This document shows, piece after piece, positions 1 to 11,409 of a DNA stretch of 64,000 nucleotides. Under the pieces are notes generated by a model. That model ran no database searches. It had not been told where the DNA came from and worked only from the letters and a program-made list of their open reading frames with translations. Source of the stretch: Metaphire vulgaris (lineage: Eukaryota > Annelida > Clitellata > Crassiclitellata > Megascolecidae); NCBI GenBank assembly GCA_018105865.1, contig CM030856.1:4734220-4798219 (forward strand), read 5' to 3'. Numbering within the stretch: the stretch's first letter is position 1; each line of letters starts with the position of its first letter. A program made the position numbers and the translations under genes.

Positions 1-504
1 ACTCCAGAAGGCAGAGAATGTAACAAAAAACCAAAGAAACTCTCTTCAGAAGGCAATTCAATCCATCCCCTCTGTTCCATAGCACATCGGCCATAATGTG
101 TATTCCGTTCACAGTACAGTCTGCATCAACAAAATCACCTTCTGGCAAATTAAATTCGCTGCAGTTTAACAACCTTGCTGTTTTTACTACTTTGCACACC
201 ACAATTTTACGTCTCCCATTTTTCTAATTCTGTTCATTTGAGAACCTTGCAGCCTCGATTTCGAGCCCCATTAAACCAGAGATAACAGGTTTTCTGCAAA
301 TCAGTCTTTATTTCGAGCTATTGGCCAAAATACTAAAGTTCAAATGCACAGCACACCAGTAATTGGCCTACAGCAATGCATATCTACATACAAATGGCAA
401 ACATATTAATGACAAGGTAAATTCGCTGAAAAATTTCCCATATTGGTTTGTCAGTTGAGCTTTAGTGTATAGCTTAAACAATAGTAGCACAATTCTTTTC
501 TCTT
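1..504. other. Unassigned AT-rich sequence
   Basis: No coding, repeat or structural signal recognised. It would lie in the intron downstream of the Ig4 exon of the minus-strand IGSF9-like gene. Confidence 0.5.
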
Positions 505-612
505 TCTGCTACTTTAAGCGCATAGGAATAAGGAGTACCGGTACTTTGATGCTACTTTTGAAAGCGCTATAGAAGTTAACGAGATTTTACATACTTTACT
601 TACTTACTTACC
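505..612 (+). mobile_element. CR1-like retrotransposon 3' end (CTTA tail)
   Basis: The segment has a GAAAGCGCTATAGAAGTTAA box followed by GAGATTTTACATACTT and a short CTTA array. The same order of motifs closes the longer CR1-like fragment at 39361-39980. Only the 3' untranslated end is present, as expected from 5' truncation during target-primed insertion. Confidence 0.6.
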
Positions 613-2880
613 CTGGGTGTTAAGCACTTCCTGAACGAAGCAATCATGTCCTCTGCTTTTCTGAATTTTTTCAACCACCCTCAACTACTCTCCAATGCTC
701 ATTCCATTCTTCACAAATGTCTATCAGTCTGAAAATTGATTCAATCCACCACAATTTCATATTTAACTCCGAACCAACCACTGATAAAACACTATAGCGG
801 TGCGAGTGGTCCACGTCAAGGACTCATCATCATGCATTTTCCATTTGTATGCATACAAAGCTCTACATCAATGCAACCTTACAAAGCCTTTGACTGAAAT
901 GGGCATGAAAACAACACCACCGTAGGCCGCAGCATAATACAGAAGGATCTAAGAGAGTTTTACAATTCAGAGCACGCAAAGAGAACGATATTTATAACGT
1001 AAAAAAGCAACGAAGGTGCAAGGAAGTAAAGCCTAGGAAATCTTTGCTGCACATAAATTTATGTGCCAGATATTTTGCTTGTGCCATCATCTCTAACAAT
1101 GTGACTATAGATGCGAACATGAAGTTCTATATCTGTTGAAGTTGTTCGTTGCTACAATAAGAAGCAGACGTAATAATTCGTGCATTAATTCACATCTTAA
1201 TTAGCTCTTTACGGTTTCATCAAGCACTTTGTCTCGAGGCAACGCAGGCATCGCTACCACTGGTGGTCTGGCTGCATCAGTCACGCATTCTCCTCTTGTA
1301 AGGCTCCCCGAAGCCAGCGACGACCGGCAACGCCACAAATCTTCGACTAGAACTTTACGGCGACTCTGTTCTGCCGTGATTTCATACAGTCAGAAGCCTC
1401 CGCCGATCGATAAAATACCTGATCCCACAACAACTTAATGGCAAAAAGCAAAAGCACTTGGCCAGAAGTGTTTATCGTAAGGACAGTTACGTCGCAATGC
1501 ATCAACGACCGTTAATGCAGCCAATAATGACCGCAGCTGGAGATATTCTTCTTCACCGGACGGACGGACGACATCGACACAACTGCCCGTGAAAACGACT
1601 CTAATATTATCCAGAAAGACGACCAGTGTGATTGACTATTATATAGCTTTTAGCGTTGCAAATGAAACTTCAAATATGCTTGTTGGTTTTCATCTAATTG
1701 CTGGTCTGCCTCAAGCTGTCAAGGAAAGAAATTATGGACAACACAAAGACCAGACTCTGAATCGTCAGCGTCTTCGGGAGGTTCTCAGATTCTGGCAGCA
1801 GGATTAAAAGAAAGTTTTATCACAGAATTTCACAAAAATTCAAGAAAATTTTCAATTGATCTATGAAAGCCTAAGGCCACTAGAGTGCTAAACTAAAACA
1901 TTTAAAAGAAAAAAATTACAAGAAACATCCAACAATAAGAAAATTTATGACTTCTTCCTTACTTATCTGCACTTAGAGAAACAAAATGAAGCATCACAAA
2001 TCTCTGTAACTACATCCTGGCAGGCAAAAAGATATTCATCAATTTTTGTTCAATAAAATTTAATATCTCCACTGAAGACAATAAATTTCCTGCATTCAAG
2101 TCAGTCTCCGTTCCTTGAATTACGGCTTTCTACTGGAAAAATGAATCGTCTGTACAACTATCAATCAAAGTTTGATGACAAAAAGCAAACAAGGTTTTTG
2201 GCAAAATTGAAAATCAAGAACAAGAAATCAACCAGAACAGAACAAGATTAATGGACGAATTCTTCACAAAATTGCACAAATCGAAGCTTAATGAATAGAA
2301 AAATCGATAGCGATTGTGGATCTTTTACTTTCACATAACGATAGGATGTTGTATCTCTATGCAATATACATGTGTATGCAATATAAACCTTATCTAGTAT
2401 TTCCTATAGTGCCATTTTAAATTTTAATATGGCCAGATTCCTCAGTCCATGACAAACCATTTAAACTCATAAAAGAGATCAGAAAATTTTAATGTGAAAC
2501 AGGCAAATTTTTCATTCACGGCAAAATTATTTCACTCAGACAGAGGGTCATTTATAAACTATGGGAGGAGGGCTTTTCTTATAGTACTGGTAAGTTACTT
2601 CTTTGGTATTTTGAAGCAAAGCACAAGTAAAAAAGGTTAGCATGCTTAGATCTTTTAAATCCAACTGTGAAAAAAAACAAAAATATTCGAAACTGAAATT
2701 TAGCTTTGGCTTTCACTAAACTTTCTGCTTCTTCTATTATACAGATTTTCTTTATAAATGACCTCTGTCTGTATTAAGCAAATTCTGTAGAATTAAGTTC
2801 TTTCAATAAGATACTGTATGTCAAGCAAAATTATTGGTATTATAATTGGCCGAATCAGCCATACAGTAATTGATAAACTA
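613..2880. other. Intronic sequence, two unassigned ORFs
   Basis: AT-rich sequence, with a more mixed-composition patch at about 1200-1600. Open frames at 1229-1438 and 1589-1807 on the plus strand match no family I recognise and have no splice or promoter context, so I do not call them genes. Confidence 0.4.
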
Positions 2881-2884
2881 TAGT

Positions 2885-2952
2885 ATGTGGTTCTCACACT
2901 GGGCAGTCCCTACTGAACCACTTTAAACCTTGTTATATTATATTATATTATA
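2885..2952 (+). repeat. SINE body fragment (GTGGTT..CACAC module)
   Basis: A diverged copy of a module also present at 33365-33425, 38750-38800 and, inverted, 59207-59245. It reads GTGGTTCTCACAC, then a small GGCAGT/CC stem, then ACCACTTTAAA, and runs into a TTATA-rich tail. In the 38668 copy this module follows a tRNA-like head, so it is probably the body of that SINE family. Confidence 0.5.
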
Positions 2953-3000
2953 ATTATTCAATACAACAATCGAATGGTGCAAGAAAGACAGGGTCTGTAC

Positions 3001-3299
3001 CAGGCACCAGGCCCGCCAAGAGAAATTCCGGGCCCCTGTGTAGAAGGACCGACGGGCCCCTGACAAGTCAAAAACTTGGTAATGACCTTTTTTTGCTTGT
3101 TGCTGTTTTTCATGATATTTATGATGGCCTCAGCGCCCGGGCCCCCTTTAAACTTGCCGGGCCCCTGAGCATGTAACGTGCTAACCTATTTTGACTTTGC
3201 TTATTATTTAATAATACATCTTCATCATCGGCCAGGGTCCCCTCCAGACCGCCGGGCCACTGTGCATTTGCCCTGTGCCCCCTCTTGGCGGTCCTGCTG
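3001..3299. mobile_element. Probable hAT-like MITE, degraded
   Basis: The left end CAGGCACCAGGCCCGCCAAG and the right end, read on the minus strand as CAGCAGGACCGCCAAGAGG, are imperfect inverted repeats around a GC-rich body. The body contains the minus-strand form of the GACAAGCAAAAAAGGTCA motif (near 3073-3102) seen in many elements here. No convincing target duplication is left, so the boundaries are approximate. Confidence 0.4.
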
Positions 3300-3890
3300 G
3301 GCACCCGCAAAGTCTGCAAATGCGGGTGGTGGTGGCGGGCGGGCGGTCATAGAGGCCTATCCAAAGGATAAATTTATTTTGTATTTACAACTACATTGGT
3401 CAGATCCTAGGTCTTTGGAGGACAGAATGTTTGTTTTGATGGGGTCAGCTCAGGTCGGCCCCGACTCTGAATAAAGGCTTATCCAGTCAGTTCTGCCACA
3501 AAACAGTCTAACATGAAATATTCACAACAGATCCAGAGTTGCCACTAGCGAGTTTTCTCCGAAGCCACAAAAGCATTGACTAGCATTCTCTATCTCTTTT
3601 CCACCGATTAAGTTTGCCAGTGATCGGTTACTGGAAACTCCTTCCACGCAGCTCTGCTAAACTCGACGGCAATTACAATGACGTAATCGGTCGGTTTTTC
3701 ACGTTGTCGTCGTCATCTGTTCGAGGACTCTCTCGTCTTCTAAGCTGCTTCAGTTGGAGAAAAACAAATGCAACGCTGCAAAGCAGTTTCAGAATAGATT
3801 GGACTCATTTACAGACGCCAAGTATCCTAGATCTATGACTAATTCAAACCAAGTGCGAACCTGCAAGATTCTACTGCACACACACACACA
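3300..3890. other. Unassigned sequence
   Basis: Nothing assignable. Short open frames at 3614-3838 and 3754-3981 overlap in different frames and run into a CA repeat at 3877-3891. I regard them as chance. Confidence 0.4.
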
Positions 3891-4149
3891 CAGTGGCGTA
3901 TTTAGGGGATATGCTCCTGATCCACAGCATACCCCTTTGGTCTTTGGCCCTTCCCTTCCTTTGCACCGCAAAATATTTTAAAATTTGTTTTAGGGGATAT
4001 TTGTTCCATAACTTAATTTGTGCGATTATTAAAAAATGTAGTAGAGTGAAGAAAACTTTAAGAAAGTATGCGCTCCATAATTAGACCTAATAAATGGTTT
4101 TGTCACTGCGTCGTTACAAATTACAATCGACATTTCATTTCCATTTATG

Positions 4150-4198
4150 TAAAGTGCTCTTGCTTTTGGCATCTAGCTATGTTATAGCGCTATATAGA

Positions 4199-4256
<58 letters not shown>
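4150..4256 (+). mobile_element. SINE-like 3' end with (TAA)n tail
   Basis: Contains CATCTAGCTATGTTATAGCG, then CTATATAGAAA and about 19 TAA units. Near-identical CTAGCTATGTTA..GCGCT motifs precede TAA arrays at 11317, 24685 and 34829, and related ends occur at 38030, 38420, 41210 and 54700. The recurrence of unique sequence joined to the same tail indicates a retroposed 3' end rather than a bare microsatellite. Confidence 0.65.
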
Positions 4257-4257
<1 letters not shown>

Positions 4258-4303
4258 AATCAGCTTTCGTCTGCTAAACAATTATGGAGCAAAACTGAGG
4301 TAA

Positions 4304-4707
4304 GGGGCTGTCCATTAATGACATCAACAATTTAGAAAGGAGGGTTGAAAAAGTTTGACAGCTGTTGACAGCGAGGTCAAGAGAAATTGACGTCAACAAT
4401 TTCACTTTTTACAAATAATCAAAAAATAGAAAATTTCATGGAATACTACTTATTACAATGGAAAAAAGCATGGCAAAAAAGGTCATCACCACCACATTTT
4501 GACACTCGATGAGCAAAAAGAGAAAAATGATAAAAGTGGTCATCACCACAAAAAATAATAACCTTGCTATTGGGACCTGTCATTGATCTTGGGGGGGATC
4601 AAAAGTTTTTGACATAATTATAGGGGGTAACTGAAAGTTGACAGTTGTTGACAAGGGAGGGGGTCAAAAATTGCCCAAAATTGTTGACATAATTAATGGA
4701 CAGCCTC
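4304..4707. mobile_element. Inverted-repeat DNA element, superfamily unassigned
   Basis: The left end GGGGCTGTCCATTAATGACA and the minus-strand right end GAGGCTGTCCATTAATTATG continue into a shared TCAACAATTT, giving imperfect inverted repeats of about 28 bp. The interior repeats GTTGACAGCTG-like and GGTCATCACC blocks. No clean target duplication is visible (TA on both sides would need one unequal end base), so the superfamily is left open. It is nested inside the 3891-4829 element. Confidence 0.6.
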
Positions 4708-4829
4708 TATTCAGGTGGTATTATTAATAAACTTAAACTGTATGTTATTGCAGAACATAGAATAAAAGTTATTTTTCGAACTTCTTAAATTTCAGCATAC
4801 CCCTTTCAGCCTTTCTAAATATGCCCATG

Positions 4830-6185
4830 CACACACACACACACAATACTCAAATTGCTTCACATTAACTATTGTAGATGTTCCTTAAAATCAAAATCCC
4901 TGCACGATGCACTGGCCCCAGTACAACCAGATTCATCATGAATAAACACGTGAGGTCAATCAACTGCTGTGTTTCTCTAAGTGCCATTTTACATAATGCA
5001 CTTGACATCAGACTACTACCGGTAGACGCCATCGGAATTCATTCATTTACAGTTGCGAAAACAGAAGACACTGATCCAATGGGGAAGAGCTTTGTCAGAC
5101 TTTGTAAGTGCTAAAAGTCCATCTATTCATCCACAAAAGACAAAATCTTCTGAGCGATGTTCCTGAAGGCAGCGTTGACATTAAAGAAGCCATTAAATTC
5201 TCACAGCGCAATACCATGAAATTTCAATTTTAACTAGATATTTACTTTTGAATTTAAATATTCAAAGTTAAAATGCAAGCCAAAGGCCCAAAGCTGAAAA
5301 CATCCACAGAACATTAGACCTTGAGACTATTTTGGGTCAAGTAGAGGATGGATACTCAAAGCCACCGGTACTTCCATTTAAGGTAAAAAAAACTGACACA
5401 TGGCGGATAACACAGTCAGAAAATCAAACAATCCTAAAACAAAATCTTATCTTTGATCACTTCAAAGTCATTTTTAATTTATAAACTTCAAATTTTTACT
5501 TCAAATCCAATGCTCTGGGTTTTCTGCAAGCATAAATTTATGATGTTGGCCTCTTCAGAAACCTTACGAAAGTCCACACTTGGTCCACATAAGAAGGCGG
5601 AAATACCCATGGACAGACAGACAGACAGACAGACACACACACACAGACACACACACACAGACACACACACACATGCAGACACAGGCACACAGACAGATAC
5701 ACACACAAACAGACACACACAGACAGACAGACAGACAGACAGACAGAGAAAGTGCTGTCCAAACCCCTCATATATAAATATGGAAATGCTCACATGATTA
5801 TTGCCTGTCCCACCAACTGCAGTTTAAAGTGTGTAGAATGCAGAAACAAATTCACATCAATATCACAGTTTTCGATCTTTGCAATTTTATCCAAAATACC
5901 CAATTTGTGCATAAACGTTTTTCCCTTTTGCTGTGGACATCAGAAGAACAAATATTACAGACCTTTTTCCTTCTTAAGTAAAAATATAGGGCCTGTGCTT
6001 CACCAACACAACAGACACACAGACACACAGACACACACAAATGCAACAACATAGATGCAAAAGGACAAGCGTGAATATTTCTATGGAAAGGATTTGCAAA
6101 TCAAAGTAAGCTCTTCACCTTTGCATAGAATGACTCTGCCTGATTGACCCCCTACCCTTTGGCTATGGCTATTTTAAATTTACAC
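4830..6185. other. Intronic sequence with CAGA/CACA microsatellites
   Basis: A compound CAGA/CACA repeat fills about 5611-5748 and a smaller one 6010-6042. The open frames that cross them on both strands (for example 5453-5797) translate to Thr/His/Gln or Cys/Val runs and are repeat artefacts. Nothing else is recognised. Confidence 0.6.
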
Positions 6186-6310
6186 TAAGCAGTAAGCACC
6201 TAAGAATTAGAACACCAGTAATTAGAACTGGACGACCTACTGCAGTACAATTTATCAAAATTGCTGTATAAATTCACAAGATTTTACTTACTCATTTACT
6301 TCAAATTATA
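6186..6310 (+). mobile_element. CR1-like 3' end, diverged
   Basis: AAGCACCTAAGAATTAG followed by GCTGTATAAATTCACAAGAT and TTACTTACTCATTTACTT. This parallels the 3' end at 39885-39980 (GAGCGCCTAAGAATAAG ... GCGCTATAGAAAT ... CTTACTTACTT) with more substitutions, so it is an older copy. Confidence 0.45.
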
Positions 6311-7807
6311 TATCTTACAAAGGGTGCACCACTCAAATAGGTAGGCTATGTCATAAATACAAAGTCCAATCTAGTCAACTTCTATAGCATCACTCATCAA
6401 CTCCATCGCTCCATAAGGCTGGAATTTCAGCCTGGGAACCCCTACCAGTTCCCGTCAATAATTCTTGGCGATTTCAGTATTGTTCAGAAAGAACAGAGCA
6501 GTACTGATTATTTACTGTTAATTTTGGCAAAAATTAAGCATTTTATTTACTGCTATAAGTAGGAGCAAGCAAGGGAAAGGCGGTAATCGTACTGTAGGCA
6601 CTGAAATGAAAAGAAAGCATTATTTCCTTGCTTCCACCAGAAATAAAATGCCATAGAGTCGATGATACAGTATTATTTACATTACTTACACATTTTATAA
6701 ATAAATGCAGTTAGTGAGTTTATTCTGTTGCTACATAAAAGAGACAAAATTTCCCCCAAAAAAAAAAAAAAAAAAGGAAGCTAGGGAATAGGGATTTTTC
6801 CATGGGAATTCAGGGTAATAGGGTTAAGGTACAGAAGCAATCAGCCAGTAGCACACCAAATCCAGACATCACAAGATACATGTGCAATTCCGAAATTCAG
6901 GCTGGCAATTGGACGAGATGTGAAACTGCAGACCATTTTCCAGTCATTACATACATTATAATTATAGCCCTATAAATTTTTACGATTTCTTCAGTCTTGA
7001 ATACCTGGGAACAAGATAGGTAATCATTGCCTAGCATTTGGTAGTATTAAGCTTTATGATCAACATCTGTCAATGGTAGTCTGCAGGACATGAATCCTCA
7101 TTCTCCCAAAATTGTGCCTATGCTCCGCCTTGCTGTATTCAACATGGATTAGGCCTTGAACTTTGATTATCTCTGATAAAATCAGAAATACAAATCAGTT
7201 TTCCAAGTTTCCCATAAGGACATAAATTGTATTCAGCAGAGGATGGGATCTAAGCCTTCGTTCTGTCGATCGTTATGCAATTGTGCCTATGATGCTGGCC
7301 TGAACAATTTATGCCTTCTGGGTCTTGGGTAAATCAGATAAACCAAATCTCATCACAACTCACAAACAGTCCCTTGGCACCCGAATGAAACATCGCAGCC
7401 GTAACAATCCAATCATATTCTTGTTGTTTAAATGGGGCGACCACCTTGCCACATCAACAGTAAATAAACTTCCTTTCAAATATATATTACCTGTTACAGT
7501 GAACACAATGCACGTGTTACACCAGTCAGCCTAAAATACTGTTTAGGCCATAACAATGCCTGTCATTGGTTCTGATGCTCAAGATAGAATATCAGCATTT
7601 CACACATTTTTTATTTTCGGACGCGGTTTTTGGGGGCTAAAACCCCTCCTTGGCTGCCTGGACCCCTCAAGCAATGCAATTAAGTAAGGTGACGCCGGTT
7701 CTGTGCTTGTCAAGATCTTTTGAAGTTGGAAATCATAAATCACAACCCCCCTTCTGGAAATCCTGGCTACGCCACTGAAATGGTCCACATAATGTGTTGA
7801 GTCTTGC
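6311..7807. other. Intronic sequence; one orphan hAT-like end
   Basis: A poly-A run sits at 6756-6774. At 7762-7777 there is CCTGGCTACGCCACTG, which looks like the right end of a CAGTGGCGTAGCC hAT-type MITE, but I could not find its left partner. No gene recognised. Confidence 0.4.
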
Positions 7808-8125
7808 CAGGCCCCTTCAGAGGCTGAAGGAGGCCCAGGCCAGTTGGAATTTTAAGGCCTCGCCTTCCCAACAATTAAAATTCTGACAAGCAAAAAAAGG
7901 TAATCACCAATTTTGAAGATCGCAGAGTACCTTTCTAGCTTTCCCAAAATCCCAAAAATGTCGACAAGCAAAAATAGGTCATCACCAAATTTTGAGGCCC
8001 CTTCTAGTAGTGGCTATCTAGCTTTCTAGCTCTCCCAAAATTCTAGACAAGGAAACAAAGAGAGGCCCCCAACAGATGGAGGCCCGGGCCAAATGGCCCT
8101 CCTGGCCCCCCTCTGAATGGGCCTG
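7808..8125. mobile_element. hAT-type MITE, 318 bp, exact 8-bp target duplication
   Basis: The left end CAGGCCCCTTCAGAGG and minus-strand right end CAGGCCCATTCAGAGG form a 16-bp inverted repeat with one mismatch. AGTCTTGC flanks it at 7800-7807 and again at 8126-8133, the 8-bp duplication typical of hAT transposition. Two copies of the GACAAGCAAAAA..GGT(A/C)ATCACC motif lie inside (7884-7909 and 7961-7987). It has no coding capacity, so a hAT transposase supplied from elsewhere would have moved it. Confidence 0.88.
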
Positions 8126-8407
8126 AGTCTTGCTGTTCTCTATTTGGCCACAGCAGAGCATCCGAAAGATGTAGCTGCTTATAGGGAAGAGCTACTCTAA
8201 TAAATACCTGACAGAGAAGTCACACACACACACACACACACAATGCCTAAGCATGAACAGCAAACAGTTGTTAAAATTCGCTGTCTGAGCATTTTTCCAA
8301 AGCAACACTTGATGACGTCTCTACTTGAACAAAGCACACAAGAGACCAAAGTCCAAAGTCTGCCTTGTTAATTATTTAGATCAGTCTGACAGCATGCCAG
8401 AGACATG

Positions 8408-8698
8408 CAGTAGCGTGCAGAGGGGGGCAAATGGGGCGGTGGTCCCGAGCATCCATCAGAGGGGAGCATAATAATCGACTCTGCAACGTTTTATTTGCTG
8501 TCGACACTTTTTTTACATTAAAACCCTTTAAAATTATCGACCTGGCCCGGGGAATACACCAGATGGGGGAGGGGGGCATCATAACTGACTTCCCCGACCT
8601 TTTTTGCTCGTCAACACTGGGCGTACAGCAGAGATGGGAGGGGGGTGTATCCAAATTGACTTTGGCCCCGGGCATCGACCACTCTCTGCACACCACTG
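8408..8698. mobile_element. hAT-type MITE, 291 bp
   Basis: The left end CAGTAGCGTGCAGAGGGG and minus-strand right end CAGTGGTGTGCAGAGAG are inverted repeats. The flanks GAGACATG (8400-8407) and CAGACATC (8699-8706) agree at 6 of 8 positions, an aged duplication. Ends and length match the element at 20981-21251, so the two are one family. The right inner part carries the minus-strand form of the GACAAGCAAAAAAGGTCA motif (8595-8616). Confidence 0.78.
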
Positions 8699-8855
8699 CA
8701 GACATCGCTAATGACGGTCCATGCAACTTCACAGCCAACAAAGATAAAACAACTTCTAAATATACTTAGTCCAAGAACAAGCCAACTTTCCTCTGATAAC
8801 ATGAAAAGTCAAAACCACGCTGTAAAAGAAAACAGAGGAATAAGTAAGCGCTTAC

Positions 8856-9141
8856 CTCTAACTAATACCTGTACTGGAACTGATATCTGTCCGGACCCAA
8901 GAGGTGAATAGGGCCGACAAGTGTAGCGACCTTCGTCTTCCTTCAGCACAGACTTAATCAAAAGTGCGCCGTATTTGCTCACTTTCACTCTTTGCACTCG
9001 GTCAATATCGATGATCTGTTCGTTTAACGACCAGACTATCCGCGTCACCGGTCGGATTCGCGTCCACGGGACAGTCGAGTCTTCCGGGCATTCCCTGTGG
9101 AAGATATATGCGCGGCGACATGGGAAGTACGACTGGCAGGT
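8856..9141 (-). CDS. IGSF9: IGSF9-like exon encoding Ig domain 4, with a one-base frameshift
   Basis: The acceptor TTTTTTGCAG ends at 9142 and the donor GTAAGC starts at 8855. The exon opens with two bases completing a codon from the previous exon, then reads LPVVLPMSPRIYLPQGMPGR, the cysteine stretch LDCPVDANP, the core tryptophan in RIVWSLN and the second cysteine in GRYTCRPYSPLGS, ending VPVQVLVR plus one base. This is a whole Ig fold, and GMPG..CPV.ANP followed by YTC.PY..LG is characteristic of Ig4 in this family. The frame changes between ANP and VTRIVW because of a single extra base at or next to 9052. Without it the exon would be 285 bases, an exact phase 1-1 module. A read error or a real allele are both possible. 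Splice sites and the rest of the domain look healthy, so I do not call it a pseudogene. Confidence 0.9.
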
Positions 9142-9144
9142 CTG

Positions 9145-10940
9145 CAAAAAATACACGGATTAAAATGTCAGCAAAGAGAAGCGAGGCGGTCGAAGGCCTT
9201 TCGATCATTATGCTTGCCTGCTCAACTCACAAACAGTGAATGATTTATACGCCGAGCAAATTCTCTCTCGAGACGCATACATCCGCTAGAATATCATGCA
9301 GAGTTTCTGCAATCTTTAAAAATCATCGGACACTTTGCAGCATCTCACATCGTGCGTTCCACGGTGGGGCAAAGTTGAAAATGCACACACATGACAAAAA
9401 TTCTTGCTGAAAACGTTCTAACAGAGTTCCCAAACTCTCCGATGCCCAACTGTGCCGTTCTTCTAAGACGATCCCTTTCAGACGATGACAGCGGCAGCAG
9501 TCTTGTTAAACAGGCGTCACAAAGAGATGAAATATGCAAAAGTTTAAAGGAGCAGAAAAGGGCGCGAAGCATCAGTCACGCAATCGTTACATGCACAAGG
9601 AATGCACTGCACTGCTGTAGAGAGATGCGTTCTTCTTCTCTCAACCGTCGTCCACGACCCCGCACCCAATATAGCAGCGAGTCACACAATAAACAACCGC
9701 AGGGAACACAAACGGGCAAACGGCTCCGACCGACATGCGTTTGGTTCTGGCCCGCTGCCATCGACGGCCGCGATGCGGGCCACACTTACGGCCGAAATGC
9801 CTCAATGCCCGCAACACTGACCGACTGCAGGAGTGCAAAATAAATGCAACAGCATTAACACGGAAAAGCGACGCATGGCAGACTCGCCCCTGAGTTTTTT
9901 TTATCTCAGTAACAATAGCATTCTCTTAGACAAGATAAAATACATCTTCTGGCATGACTGCTGGCACGTTTTGCAACTAACCCACGTAATACTGTGCTCA
10001 ACTGGCAAAACCAAATTCGTTAAAAATAGACTAACAAACTAAATTATGATTTCATGTACCTCATTTTCGCATTCTATTGCCAAGGCAAAAGTTTCATTCA
10101 ATCTTTGTTATCATTTCCATTAAGTTTACATGAAAACCAAAAAAATAAGTTCTTGTCTTAAAGCACAAGATATAAAAAGAACAGGAATAAATGAAATAAC
10201 TATTGAGGAGAAAATTCTGCTTTATTAATGCAAGTCTTCATGCAGCTACAAAACAAAATACTGAAATAGCCGCACGGCGAGATTAATAATTTCTATTCCT
10301 ATATGGCCACATGACATTTTTCTTTAAGAAAATAGCATCTCTTTCTTCACATACCTGCTAGTCAATGTGCAAGAGTATTTATAATAGACCGATTGATAGA
10401 AATTTATCACAAAGGAGCTGACTAGTCTGATTACAACAGCTAGCCATTTCCAATTGATCATTATCTTGAAAAATAAGAATGAACATCAGCACAAACCACG
10501 ACCCATGATGCAGATAAGGTCGCCTGATAGTTAAAGCTAACAGGCTTGAAATGAAGTAAGTAAATACAATCTCATAAATTTGTATTGCGCTTTGGAAAGT
10601 AGTACAGTAGTAGCTGTTTATTCTTATGCGCTTGAAGCTAAAGAGGTTTACAGAGAAAAGGTTGGTATGACTTTTGCAGATCCAAGACAATTCAAAGTAA
10701 TACAAACTGGTTTCAAATGAGGCTTAGAAATGCACGTAACCACTCTAACTATATATTACTATCAACTAAAAGGTAAAGGTAATCCCGTACTAGAATGAGC
10801 ATAGGGTCCAGCACTGATCTTCATGTATTATTAACTATTATTATTATTAACATAGCTGTGCTTGGAATGCAAAATAACAGTTAGTTTATGTGATCGATCA
10901 TCAACGGGCCAATCACAGATTGTCATTTCATCAAATTTTA
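9145..10940. other. Intron upstream of Ig4; mixed-composition patch with a 150-codon ORF
   Basis: From about 9300 to 9850 the base composition is more balanced and richer in CG dinucleotides than the surroundings. It holds a plus-strand open frame (9391-9843, 150 codons, Ser/Arg-rich) and overlapping minus-strand frames. I recognise no domain and no splice context. The patch could be a regulatory segment or an unrecognised repeat. The rest, to 10940, is AT-rich with nothing assignable apart from an AAAGGTAAAGGTAATCC block near 10770 that resembles the inverted tail of the 12013 SINE. Confidence 0.35.
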
Positions 10941-10965
10941 TGAGAAACAACCAGTGATGTTAACA

Positions 10966-11180
10966 AGGACCGACTCCCCAAGGACGAGGATAAGGACAAG
11001 GACCGACTCCCAAAGGACGAGGATAAGGACAAGGACCGAACCCCCAAGGACGAGGATAATGACGAGGACCGACCCTCCAAGGACGAGGACAAGGACGAGG
11101 ACTTACCCCGCAAGCACAAGGACCACAAGGACTGACCCCCAAGGACAAGGATCAAGGACAAGGACAAGGACCAACCTCTG
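10966..11180 (+). repeat. Left subterminal minisatellite of hAT copy 1
   Basis: About seven imperfect units built on CCCCAAGGACGAGGATAAGG followed by ACAAGGACCGA. Read in frame it gives low-complexity Arg/Thr or Pro/Arg peptides, but it is part of a transposon end and is not coding. Confidence 0.85.
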
Positions 11181-11310
11181 TCAGACAAAAAAGTCGGATA
11201 GGAAAAAACCAAACACAATTTCAATTCGAATCACAAAATTAGAAAAGCAAAATTTTTTTAAAAACATAATGTAGTCAACAGCAATACTTCATTTCAAATG
11301 CGCCTTTAAC

Positions 11311-11354
11311 TTTAGCCACCTAGCTATGTTACTGCGCTTAAGAAATTGTCAAGT

Positions 11355-11394
<40 letters not shown>

Positions 11395-11408
11395 TAATAA
11401 TAATAATA
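11311..11408 (+). mobile_element. SINE-like tail inside hAT copy 1
   Basis: GCCACCTAGCTATGTTACTG, then CGCTTAAGAAATTGTC and a (TAA)n run. The same segment occupies the same place in the sister copy (34818-34900). It therefore entered the transposon before the two copies separated and has been carried along since. Confidence 0.7.
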
Positions 11409-11409
11409 A

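Larger units (their letters stand above)
3891..4829. mobile_element. hAT-type MITE carrying two nested insertions
   Basis: The left end CAGTGGCGTATTTAGGGG and the right end, read on the minus strand as CATGGGCATATTTAGAAAGG, are inverted repeats. Subterminal GCATACCCCTTT sequence occurs at both ends. The 8 bases outside each end are CACACACA, consistent with a hAT 8-bp duplication, but the target is itself a CA microsatellite so this is weak. Inside lie a SINE tail with (TAA)n (4150-4256) and a second inverted-repeat element (4304-4707). Without those two insertions the host element would be about 430 bp. Confidence 0.65.

Noticed and set aside
5453..5797. Thr/His/Gln- and Cys/Val-rich frames
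   Set aside because: Produced by a CAGA/CACA microsatellite on both strands.
9391..9843. 150-codon plus-strand frame as an independent gene
   Set aside because: No recognisable domain and no promoter or splice evidence; overlapping open frames on the other strand suggest composition rather than selection. Kept only as an island worth checking.
10931..11274. Arg/Thr- and Pro/Arg-rich open frames in three readings (also 34455-34763, 11684-11896 and 35182-35385)
   Set aside because: They are translations of the subterminal minisatellite of two hAT transposons; the frames arise because the repeat unit lacks stops.
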